A stretch of 64,000 nucleotides of DNA, from positions 112,636,293 to 112,700,292 of the forward strand of contig NC_064819.1 in NCBI RefSeq assembly GCF_024166365.1. The letters run 5' to 3'. Of this stretch, positions 43,630 to 55,100 are shown piece by piece. The stretch comes from Elephas maximus indicus (lineage: Eukaryota > Chordata > Mammalia > Proboscidea > Elephantidae). The notes under the pieces were generated by a model that did no database searches, was not told the DNA's origin, and saw only the letters and a program-made list of their open reading frames with translations. Both the position numbers and the translations under genes were made by a program. The first letter of the stretch is position 1. Each line of letters starts with the position of its first letter.

Positions 43630-44150
43630 TGGACTTTTTTTTAAAGTTTACAATTCAAGCCAGTTTCTCATACAAAAACTTATACACACGTTGTTATGTG
43701 ACCCTAGTTGCTCTCCTTGTAATACGACAGCACATTCCTTCTCTCCACCCTGTATTTCCCATGTCCATTCAACCAGCTCCTGTCCCCCTCTGCCTTCTCA
43801 TCTTGCCGCTAGACAGGAGCTGCCCACATAGTCTCACGTGTCTACTTGAGCTAAGAAGCACACACCTCACCAGTGTCATTTTATGTCTTATAGTCCTGTC
43901 TAATCTTTGTCTGAAGAGTTGGCTTCGGGGATGGTTTTAGTTTTGGGCTAACAGAGAGTCCAGGGGACATGACCTCTGGGGTCCCTCCAGTCTCAGTCAG
44001 ACCATTAATTCTGGTCTTTTTACTAGAATTTGAGATCTGCATCCCCCTTTTCTCCTGCTCCATCAGGGATTTTCTGTTGTGTTCCCTGTCAGGGCAGTCA
44101 TTGGTAGTAGCTAGGCACCATCTAGTTCTTTTGGTCTCAGGCCCAACAGG
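43630..44150 (-). mobile_element. L1 3' UTR fragment, diverged
   Basis: It matches the 46264-47020 element in order: 'aaagtttacaattcaagcca', 'cagtctcagtcagaccatta', 'gttgtgttccctgtcagggc', 'tagctaggcaccatctagtt'. It is older than the other L1 tails. Its right boundary is uncertain. Confidence 0.75.
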
Positions 44151-44730
44151 ACACTCTTTATGGAAAGGACAGCATCTTCTATTTCTTTTCCTCCAGCATT
44201 TGGTACAGTTCCTGGCAAGTAGGAACCATCTGATAAATGTTGAATGACTAATCATCTACATTTTGTGAAATAGATGAGAAAATAGGTTTGGTAAGGGTCA
44301 AATAGTTAAGATACAATGTAGCTCTTGCTAATTAAAATCCATGATATTTTTACTTTGCTGCATCAGAACTTTTAGGAAAATAATTCCAAAGGTCTATGGC
44401 ACAGTAAGGAGTCTGAATTGCCACCATTGTATAGGAAGGGTATGATGATGATCATGACGTTCACGAAGATGCTGATGAACACCAACTGTTGTGAAGAAAA
44501 CTTGTCAGAGATTTGCCTTTGAAAGGTGGAACTGTCAAGAAAAAGGCAGACAACAGAGATATGGGAAAAGAAAAAAGACTTATGTTCTAATGTCTCTAAT
44601 TTTTCTGTACAGTAATTTTCCATCTATAAGTGTGATCTTAGTGCTTGCTCCAGCAGCAGGCAAAAGTATATATTCATTTCATATTGTTACTCGACTCCAT
44701 ATGTCCAGAGAGATAGTACACTGTATGGCA

Positions 44731-44953
44731 ATGGTTCTCAACTGGGACGGATTTTGCACCCCCACCCCTCAGGGACATTTAGTAATGTCTGGAGGCATTT
44801 TTGGCTGTCACAACCAGGTGCTACTGGAATCTAGGGGGTAGAGACCAAGGATGCTGCTAAACATCCTAAAATGCCCAGGATATCCCTCCCCCAACAAAGA
44901 ATTGTCTAGTCCAAAATAGTGTTACTGCTGAGGCCTTGCTATGGAGATTAAGA
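44731..44953 (+). repeat. MER20 hAT element
   Basis: 'atggttctcaactgggacgg', 'gacatttagtaatgtctgga', 'gatgctgctaaacatcctaa' and 'aacaaagaattgtctagtcc' are characteristic. MER20 copies have been proposed as enhancers in uterine cells; nothing here shows that this one is active. Confidence 0.85.
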
Positions 44954-44954
44954 A

Positions 44955-45570
44955 CTGCTCTTAAACTGGACCATTTCATCCTGTTTGAACTCACGGATCC
45001 ACCACTTTTTAACTGAGTGACCTTGGGCTTGTGGCCACTCAACTCTTTGTATCTTAGTTTCTCCATTGATGTTGTTGTTGAGGTTTGGTGCTGTTGAGTT
45101 GGTTCCGACTCGTAGCAACCCTAGGTACCATGGAACCAAACACTGCCCGATCTGCACCATGCTCACAATCGTTGTTATGCTTGAGCCCGTTGTTGCCGCC
45201 ACTGTGTCAGTCCATCTCGTTGAGGGTCTTCGTCTTTTCTGGTGATCCTGTACTTTACCAAGCATGATGTCCTTCTCCAGGGACTGATCCCTCCTGACAA
45301 CATGTCCAAAGTATGTAAGACACAGGCTTGCCATCCTTGCTTCTAAGGAGCATTCTGGTTTTACTTCTTCCAAGACAGATTTACTTGTTCTTTTGGCAGT
45401 TCATGGTATATTCAATATTCTTTGCCAACACCACAATTCAAAGGCATCAATTCCCCTTTGATAAGATGGGGATAATAATAATATTGTACATCATAGTATT
45501 GAATGAGCTAATGCAGGATAGGTGCTTAGAACGGTGATTGGCAAATAGAAGTCTTTGATAAATGTTACTT
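44955..45570 (+). repeat. MIR split by an RTE fragment
   Basis: The left part, 'aactgagtgaccttgggctt' with 'tgtatcttagtttctccat', resumes after the RTE piece with 'gataagatggggataataat' and 'ggataggtgcttagaacgg'. The order is that of one MIR. Confidence 0.7.
45070..45452 (-). mobile_element. 5'-truncated RTE/BovB-like fragment
   Basis: It carries the reversed last ~380 bp of the RTE family: GTT repeat, 'ttggttccgactcgtagcaa', 'agcatgatgtccttctccag' and 'gacaacatgtccaaagtatg'. It encodes the C-terminal FGHVVRRDQSLEKDIMLG stretch. Confidence 0.9.
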
Positions 45571-45711
45571 TTTATTAATGAAATGTGGATTAAATCTTAA
45601 AAATAATACTTTGGTGAACAGACATCTGCCTGGGCTTCCATCATTCCTGTCTTCTGCTTGTAGAAAGGTCAACGTGTGAAAGAAAGTCTATCCTGTGCTA
45701 CGTTTCTGTTG

Positions 45712-45917
45712 TTGTTAGTCGTCATGGTGTCAAGCAGATTCTGACTCATGGTGACACCACCCATGTGTGCAGAGTAGAACCACTCCATAATGAAAGGCTG
45801 GAACCTTTCAGAAACAGAACACCAGGTCTGTCTTCTGAGGCACTTCTGGGTGGGTTTGAACCTCCAACCTTTTGCTAGTAGTCCAGCACTTAACCATTCG
45901 TGCCACCCAGGGACTCC
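45712..45917 (-). repeat. AfroSINE
   Basis: It runs from a short GTT repeat and 'tggtgtcaagcagattctga' through 'gaacaccaggtctgtcttct' to 'cattcgtgccacccaggga'. It lies about 170 bp upstream of ADGRF4 exon 1. Confidence 0.88.
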
Positions 45918-46086
45918 TCTTTAGTTGAGTTGAAAATAGGCATTAGTATGCTTTTCTGAGGCAGGTTGTTTTGCTGTGAAAAATCTCAAAGTACCCTAGG
46001 GGGTTCACTAAATCATTGGTTAGCCTGTGAAATAGCATGTTAGTTGCTGGGAGTTCAGCCGGATTCGCCTTCTTTCTTTTTCGCAG

Positions 46087-46195
46087 GTGAAGATCGTAAT
46101 GTGTAAAAATGACGTCCCAGGCAACCATGATTTGCTGTTTGGCATTATTTCTTGCAACAGAATGTTCCCATTATAGATCCAAAATCGACCTAAAA
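46087..46195 (+). CDS. ADGRF4: ADGRF4 exon 1: start codon and signal peptide
   Basis: A pyrimidine-rich CAG acceptor precedes 46087. The ATG at 46109 has A at -3. Upstream in-frame stops at 46088-46090 and 46097-46099 fix this as the first possible start. It encodes [20 protein letters not shown] and nine more residues, a signal peptide, then donor GTAAGT, phase 0. Other mammals, as I recall, start a few residues earlier. Coding is 46109-46195. Confidence 0.93.
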
Positions 46196-49100
46196 GTAAG
46201 TTTGATCCAACCCTATATAGTCCCAAAAGAAAACTTACAGCTTCCCTGGAAGGCTAGATTTCTTTTCTTTTGTCTGTTGAACTTTAGATGAATGTTTACA
46301 GAACAAACTAGTTTCTCATCAAACAGCACACACATTGTAGTATGACATTTTTTAATAGTTTCTCATCAAACAGCACACACATTTTGTAGTATGACAATTT
46401 TTAACCCCATGACATATTAACACTACCCCTTCTCAACCCTGGGTTCCCTGTTACCAGCTTTCCTGTTCCCCCTTGCTTTCCAGTCCCTGCCCCAGGGCTG
46501 GTGCTCCGGTGTAGTCTTGTTTTTTTCCATGGGCCTTTTCAATCTTTGGCTGAAGGGTGAACTTCAGGAGTGACCTCATTACTGAGCTGATAGGGTATCT
46601 GGGGGCCATAATCTCAGGGTTTCTGCAGTCTCTGTCAGGCCAGCAACTCTGGTCTTTCTTTTTGAGTTAGAATTTTGTTCTACATTTTTTCTCCAGCTCT
46701 GTCTGGGACCCTCTATTGTGATCCCTGTCACGGCAATCAGTGGTGGTAGCCAGGCACCATCTAGTTGTATTGGACTCAGGCTTGTGGAGGCTGTGGTAGA
46801 TGTGGTCCATCAGTCCTTTGGACTAATCTTTACCTTGTGTCTTTAGTTTTCTTTATTCTTCCTTGCTCCCGAAGGTGAGAACAGTAGAGTATCATAGATG
46901 GCTGTTGACAGGCTTTTAAGACCCCAGACACTACTTACCAAAGTAGAATGTAGAACATTTTCTTTATAAACTATGTTATGCCAATTGAGCTAGATGTTCC
47001 CCGAGACCGTGGTCCACACAGGAAAGGCTAGGTTTCTGATAAATAACATGACATTTTAAAAGAAATTTTTCAAACATAATTTTACTCTTGGAGCTAGTAG
47101 CTTTCCAAAGAAGGAAACAAAGAAAGTTTGAGATCAAGGATGGATTGCCCAATAAGCAAGGTACTAAATTTGGGCTTATTTGTGCTTATTTACTAATCTG
47201 TAGTGCACAATTTCACCTCTTTTTCATCACATTAAGGACGTGGTGAAGCCCGTGTGAAATCGTTCACCATAGATTAGTAAGTGAACACAATTAAATCCGT
47301 GTGTGCCTTGCTTATGGGTTAATCCAAACCTGGTGGAGCGGCGGCAGGAATTTACTCAAAGGGCAACAGTACAATGATCACTTCGCAAGCTACAGAGAAG
47401 GCAGGCAGGCAGCTGGTGAGAGGAGGAAGTACTAGCCTAGAAGTAGAACAATTTAGATTCAAATCTTAGCTTTGCTTCTTGCTAGTTACACAGCTGCTTT
47501 ACTTCTGTGAGTCTTACTTTCCTTATTTATAACAAAAAAGGGGTTCTTTCGATAATCTTACAATCGTTTCCAGCTATGAGACAGTTCTTGATTCTATTAT
47601 TGCAAAACTGAATGATTATTCCTAGTAGCTCTCATTTCTTCCTCTCTAAGTACTCTCTCAGCTAGTCTGAGAGACTGATATTAGCTCCACTTTATTGTTA
47701 AATAAAGGTAGAAAACAGCTTAGGGGTGTAATTGTCGTCTTCTCTGACCTCCTTGGATACTTGAACTTCCCAAATGATGCACCAATCCACTAAACTCATA
47801 ATCAGACCTCAAGTGACAAGTGTCACGGTTCTAGCCCTCATTAGAGGGCAGTTTATTTCCCGTCTGCGCTCACCTTCATGCTTCTTTCAGCAAGTTCCTG
47901 CAATATCAGCCCATGGATCTGCTGCAGTTTTCTTCCCAGCCCTGAGCACATTTTCTCTACATTTCCACTTGGAACCTCTAAATTGTGAGGTGAGAGAAAA
48001 GTTCTACAATAAAGAGGACCTTTTGGAATTTATATTTTTCAGGATGGACGTAAATATCGAAGCCCTGAAGGAAAACCCATGGTTGGAGAGACACAAGGTA
48101 TGTGGCCATGGGACTATCTCCATCCATTTTGTGAACTGGGCAGACTAATGGAAGGACATTGATGTTGCGAGCATGTTGCAAGAATGTGGACCACAAGCTT
48201 TCAAATAGGATAGCAGTGCTGATAAGTTCTTCACATTTAGCAGAAATTGATAGATTTTCTTACAAGTTTACCATTACCTATGAAACGAATTGGCAAATAA
48301 TTCACACGTGCACTAGACTGATAGACAAATGTCCATTCAAGACCAAATAGAACATCTGTTTGTAATGATGATCTAATAGGAAGCAGAAGAGTGAAGAGGA
48401 CAAGGTTCAGTCTTTATTTAAAGATATTTTGGGGGTGCTGACATGTACGTGAGCCCTGGTGGAAGAGTGGTTAAAGTGCTTGGTCTCTAGCCAAAAGGCT
48501 AGTGGTTTGAACCCACCTGCTGCTCCACAGGAGAAAGATGTGGCAGTCTGCTTCCCTAAAGATTTACAGCCTTGGAAACCCTATGGGGCCACTATGAGTC
48601 AGAACTGAATTGACAGCAGTGGGTTTTTTTTTTTTAACATGTTTGTAATACTCTGGTGCTGACAGTCTACTGCAGCGATGTAAGACAGGAATTAGGTTGG
48701 TGAGACTGGTCACTTTTGAGAAGTGAGAGGTAAACTGTGGAGATGGTCCTTAAGGTAACAAAATTATGTGGTTCTCACCTCAAAGTAGGGATAACCGGAT
48801 TCTTTACAGTCATGGCCAAGTATATGTAACTTTCTCTGTGTTTGTGGAACTGACAATGGAAAGAGGAGAGAAAGGTGACTAGCATTTATTAAGCATGTAT
48901 ACTGGCACTAATCTAAGTACAAAACACCATCTAATTTAATATTTGTAACAATGCTATGGAATCTTCCACATTATATGGATGAAGAAATTGAGAACCACTC
49001 AAGTTAAATAACTTGCAAAAATTGGTACACTTGGTAGATGTCAGAAAGATGCAAACCTAGTTTCTTTTCTCACCTAATGGAGTCATCCACAGAGTTGTCC

Positions 49101-52100
49101 AAGCCAGGAATATGGGGTACTCCTTGACTCCCAGCCAACTGGTCACCTCATATTGATTTCAATACTTTAATAGCCCTCAGCATTATCTACTTCCTTCCCT
49201 TCTACTGCCACGATCCTAAGACAGTTCTTCCTGGGAATACCCAAACAGTTTCATTCTTGGACTCCCTGACTTAAGTCTATCTGCTATGGCTCATGGGCAA
49301 AATTTTATAAATAGTTATTGGAACACAGTCTTTCTCATCTATTTGCATAGTCTTTTTTATATATATATAAAAGCCATGTTTTATAAATAAAGTTTTTACA
49401 AATAAAATTTATGATTTTTATAAAGTTTTTTTGGAACACAGTCACCTCCACTCATTTACATATTGTCTCTGGCTGCTTTCTTGCTACATTGGCAGATTTA
49501 AGTACTTGTGACAAAGACTGTGTGGCCTGAAAAGCTGAAAATATTTACTGCCTGCTGGGGTTGCCAGATTTAACAAATAAAAATATAGGATGTCTACTTA
49601 AATCTGACTTTCAGATAAACAACATTGCAAGGATACTTGTATCCTTCATACATATACTAACAAATTATTTGTTGTTCGTCTGAATATTTATTTAAAATTA
49701 AGTTTAATTAGCTTCCTGTATTTTACCTGGTTAATTCTTTGTATTTGGTCCTTCATAGAAGACTTTATCATCACCTCTCTAAGCTATTGTCAATTATCTT
49801 TAAAAAACCTGAATCCAATCATGCTTTTTGGTGGCCCCCACATTAGCACAGCATTCAAGGCCCTTCATGACTTGACCCCTGCTTTCCTCCCCACCCTTAC
49901 CCTTGCCACTCTCCCCTCATGTGCTCTGAACCAGCCTTTCTGAGTGACTTGCGATTTTTCCTTTCTGCATACTGTTCACTCTGCCTGGGCGCCAGCTTCA
50001 CAGTCTGCCAGAAGGTCTTATTTGTTGCTGAGGACCCTGCTCAATGCCACCCCCTCTGGGAAGCAATCCAAGAGTCCCCACCATGCATTAGATGTCCCTG
50101 CCAGAGAGTGGAAATTGCAATTAGGTCTCTCTCTCTCTCTTTTCAGAGAAATGTCAAGGACCTTGCACCACTTCCTACTGTGTCCAGTCCTGTGCCAAAC
50201 ACTTTCGTGGAGAAATAGGATTTACATGTAATCAAAAAAAGTGGCAAAAAACAACTGAAACATGTACAAGCCTTTCTGTGGAAACACTCTTTCAGGTGCT
50301 CATTTGCATATTAATGACTACAGGAGCCAATACCCTGGGAGGTGGTGGAGGTATTTTTGATGTGCTTTGTTCAGCATGATAATAAGTCTCAAACCTGGGC
50401 TTAAAAAGATCTATAGAGTAGATTAAATTTGTCTCTTGTCCTACTTTCCTTACCCAAACTCTCAGGTACGCTCCCCACTTGCAATTCTCTTTAACCTACC
50501 TTTGTCAGCCCACTCTCTGTTTCTCTCTACCAGAATCTTTTTTCACAAAAAGATCTGAAATTCATGTACACTCTTTTATGGTGTAAATGAATGCTTAGAG
50601 CGTAAAGTTTTAGCTCTAAAAGTGAATTTGCATGCCTATTGTGCTAATTAATCAACTAATCAATTTGATAAATTGATTAATCTGTTGATTGGCTATTCAA
50701 TTTGATTCTCTGTTTAGAGTCAAATTCATTTTGATTTTTTTTCTAGTACTTTCAATCACTTGACCAAAGGAAAAGAGAGATGTGTGACTCAGAGGCAATA
50801 GAAGCCCAATGCTATGAGTCAGAATTGACTAGACGGCAATGGGTTTGAATAGGACAAAACTCCCTTAAAATAAAAATCTAACTTACATCCTTCCATTTAG
50901 CAGGTTTTCCTCTACCTCCCCACTGATCCTATTGAAGCATATGGATCTCTGCATTTCCTAAAATTTTAACAGTGATTTTATAAAGGAATTGCTGATAAGG
51001 TCTCTGTCATTTAGAAGTCCTTGGGTGGCACAAGCCATTTGCACTTGGCTACTAAATTGACTCGACAGCACTGGGTTTACTAACCTGAAGGTTGGTGGTT
51101 TGAACCCACCCAGTGGCACCAAGGAAGAAAGCCCTGATAATCCACTTCCATAAACATTACCAAAAATAAAAATAAAAAATCAAACCCATTGTTGTTGCAT
51201 CAATTCTGACTCTTGGCAACCCTATAAGACAGAGTAGAACTGCCCCATAGGGTTTCCAAGACTGTAAATCTTTATGGAAGCAGACTGCCACATCTTTCTC
51301 CCATGGAGCTGCTGGTAGGTTCGAACCACTGACCTTTCGGTTAGTAGCTGAGTTCTTAACCACTGTACCAGCAGGGCTCTTATTCCGTAAAGATTACAGC
51401 CAAGAAAACCCTATGAGGTGCAGTTCTACTTTACAACACATGGGTCACCACGGGTCAGAATTGACTCTACATCAATGGGTTTGCTTTGGTTAATCACATA
51501 GAAGTCCTCGCAGCGGGAGTAGCATTCGAAAATGAACTGATGGAAGTATTGTTTTGCTTTATCCAACGCCACTTTCCAAGGGAATCTAGGTAAAAATATC
51601 AGGAAATGAGCAAATAATCTCTTCTAATTGGTTTGGTTTTTTGGTTTATTAATTAGTAAACTCCAAACGTTTTGAAGTTGCGATTCCTTAGCATTCTGTT
51701 TTTGATTTGCCAACCACCAAAAGTACTTGCCACTGAAACTCCTCTTGGCTCCTTTTTTTAAAAAATCTTTAAAAAATTATACAAATTGTATTTCTAGAAA
51801 TTCTTCACATCTCTGAAGAAAATTGTCTCTTTATAATACTTGAGTTAAAGTCACTTTTATGAAATCCAATTCCACTAGGAAAGCTCAGCATCCAGATTTC
51901 TGGATGCTTTGGTGGAATCTCCTGCCTGTTTGTGTTTCTGCCTTACTCTGGGAACTTCTCTCAGCATCTAGACCACTTTTAAGGACCTCTTGCTTCTAGG
52001 TCTGTTTTCTGCATGTGGATTAGTTGTACCTCTAGCTCCTTTAATCTGACACATACACATAGACACAAGACCAAACCCGTTGCTGTCAAATTGATTCTGA

Positions 52101-55100
52101 CTCATGACGACCCCATGTGTGTCAGAATAGAACTGCCCTCCACGGGGTTTTCAAAGACTATAAGCAGGGCCCCTGGGTGGCACAAATGGTTTGCGCTCTG
52201 CTACTGACACAAAGGTTGGCAGTTCAACTCCATACAGCAACATTGTGAAAGAAAGGCCTGGCAATTTGCTCCTGTAAAGATGACAGCCAAGAAAACCCTG
52301 TAAAGCTCAGTCCTGCTCTGTAACACATGGGATCGCCATGAGCCAGAACTGACTCGATGCAACATGTTTGTTTGTGTTTAATATTACAGAAGTAGCTTAC
52401 AGGCTGGTCTTCCATGTCTCCACTAGGTGGGTTCAAACCACCATCTTTTTGGATAGTAGCCCTAGTGGCAGAATGGTGAAGTGGTCAGCTGCTAATTGAA
52501 AGGTTGGCAGTTTGGACCCACCCAGCGGTTCCATGGGAGAAGCCTAGTGTTCTGCTTCCCTAAAGATTACAGCTCCCTCCCTCCCCCGCACCAAACAAAC
52601 AAACGAAAAACCTATGAAGCAATTCTACTCTGTCACACGGGGTCACTGTGAGTTAGAAATTGACTGGATGGCAGCTGATAACAACAGCTGAGTGCTAACG
52701 GTTTGCGCCACTCAGTGCTTAATTATTTTTGAATGAAAGTTTTTTTTTTTTTTTAATAGGACTCAAGTGGTGCCTCCCGTGTTTCATTAGCAGCAGCGTC
52801 TATACCTCTGCCCAATCTTAACCTTCGAGCTCCAGAGCCCATCAACAATGTGGCTCAAGGAATCCGGAAGAACTGCCCGCTTGATTATGCCTGCATAATC
52901 GATGTCGTGAAATCATCGGAAGCCACATCTGGAAATATTGCATTTATAGTGGAGTTATTAAAAAATATTTCCATAGACTTGTCTGATAATGTTACCCAAG
53001 AGAAGATGAAGGTATTCTTTGCTGATTTCATTAAAATCTAATAATGTTTTTTTCTTAAAACCTTGCATTTTAACAGTTCCAAATGTACTTTTCAGGGTAC
53101 CAGGTAGAACTGCAACAGCCACCTCCATAGTAGCTGCAAACATTTTACTTCTATTTTGTATGTAGGTTTATTTTAGTTTATGGAAATTTACAACGACTCA
53201 TGAATTTTTTAATGCTTTTTTTGTATATTCAAAAAAAGTCACATATTCATAGCTATGAGCAAGACTGAGTCTAGGCTAATGTTTCCAAAATTATGTTCTA
53301 TAGAGCATAATTGTGCTGAGAAATGTTAACGGAGGTTCTGTTTTTAAAAAGAGGATCCATAGCAAGCAGATGTTGGAAACTCTGATTTAAACAAAATTAT
53401 GGCAGGACTTTTCAGAGCTTTTAATGCACTAATGAACTTTCGGACTCCATATAAGGGGGGGAATACAGGGATATGGTAGACACCCTGGGTGGTACAAACT
53501 GTCAAGCCTTCAGCTACTAACTAAAGGTTGGCAATTCAAATCTACTTGGAGACACCTTGAAAGAAAGTCCTCGGAATTCACTTCCAAAAGGTCACAACCA
53601 TTTGAAAACCCTGTTGAGTTTCAGAATTCTACTCTGAAACACGTGAGGGTGCCATGAGTCAGGATTGACTCTATGGCAATGAAACCAAAAAAAACCAAAA
53701 CTGCTACTGTCGAGTCGATTCCGACTCTACAGGTCAGAGCAGAACTGCCCCACAGGGTTTCCAACCTTTTGGTTAGCAGCTATAGCTCTTAACACTATGC
53801 CACCGGGGTTTCCCTATGGCAACTAGTTTTTTTTCTTTTTATAGGGATATGATAAGTAGTAATCTCAAACTTAGTTTACCACAGAATTCACCCCCACCTC
53901 CCTCCATTAAACACCCATTACCATTTCATGGAAAACTCAAGCTCTACAGACTGCAGTTTGGAAATGCTGCTCTGGGCCTAATAAAGTTTATCTGTGATAC
54001 TTCTTTTTAGCATTCCTTTCCTTTCTGTCCCTCTGTACAGACTTAATGAAAAGGGATTCTAATGCCTAGGGAATTTGAAGGGAAATGTGTCAAATAAGAT
54101 CAGATCATTTGATCTTAAGAAATTTCAGGAGAATTGACTATGTACAGCATGTGTAACTCCTTAGGATAAGAGCCACTTTTCTCCATTGCAGAGCTATAGT
54201 GAAGTGGCCAACCACATCCTCGACGCAGCTGCCATTTCAAATTGGGCTTTCATTCCCAACAAAAACGCCAGCTTGGATTTGTTGCAGTCTGTGAATTTGT
54301 TTGCCAGGCAAATTCACCTCCACAACGACTCTGACAACATCGTGGATGAACTCTTCATTCAGACAAAAGGCTTTCACATCAACCACAGTACCTCTGAGAA
54401 ACGTTTTAATTTCTCCATGAGCATGAAAAATACGACAGAAGGTATCTCAGGAATGATAGAAATTCCCAGGCAAGAGCTATGGAAGCTGCAGAATGCATCC
54501 CAAGCCATTAGCATAGCTTTTCCCACCTTGGGGGCCATTCTGAAAGAAGCCCACTTGCAAAATGTGAGTCTCCCCAGGCCGGTGAATGGTCTGGTCCTAT
54601 CAGTGGTTTTACCAGAAAGCTTGAAGCAAATCTTACTCACCTTTGAGAAAATCAACAAATCCCGGAATGCTAGGGCCCAGTGCGTTGGCTGGCACTCCGG
54701 GAAAAGGAGGTGGGATGAGAATGCATGTGTGATGATGTGGGATATCAGGAACGAAGCGAGATGCCGCTGTAACTCTAGCAATGCAGTGATGTCTTTTTCC
54801 ATTCTAATGTCCCCCAAATCTATAACCGACAAAGTCCTGGAATACACCACCTGCATTGGGCTCAGTATCTCCATCCTCAGCTTGATTCTTTGCCTCATCA
54901 TTGAAGCCATGGTGTGGTCCCGGGTGGTTGTGACGGAGATTTCATACATGCGCCACGTGTGCATTGTGAACATAGCTGTGTCACTCCTGACCGCTAACGT
55001 GTGTTTCATTATAGCCTCTAACTTCAACAGCAAGGCCCAGGACTACAACTTGTGTGTTGCGGTGACATTTTTTAGCCACTTTTTCTACCTCTGTATGTTT

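Larger units (their letters stand above)
52063..52720 (-). repeat. AfroSINE interrupted twice by other AfroSINEs
   Basis: The outer reverse copy is in three pieces: 52063-52165 (tail, 'ttgctgtcaaattgattctg'), about 52380-52460 (middle, 'ggtgggttcaaaccaccatc') and about 52687-52720 (head, 'gagtgctaacggtttgcgcc'). The pieces read in the right order for one element. Confidence 0.85.

Noticed and set aside
43881-44255. 124-codon frame on the - strand
   Set aside because: It lies in a diverged L1 3' UTR fragment; similar sequence recurs at 46264-47020 and 58840-59200.
46309-46403. Direct repeat pair as LTR or attachment site
   Set aside because: It is a local tandem duplication inside an L1 tail that has its own target-site duplication further out.
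4914-52686. tRNA-like heads with A and B boxes as possible tRNA genes
   Set aside because: Each head is joined to an AfroSINE body and none folds as a complete tRNA with matching anticodon arm; they are SINE promoters.
54374-55033. 219-codon frame on the - strand
   Set aside because: It is a shadow of ADGRF4 exon 5, which is clearly coding on the + strand.
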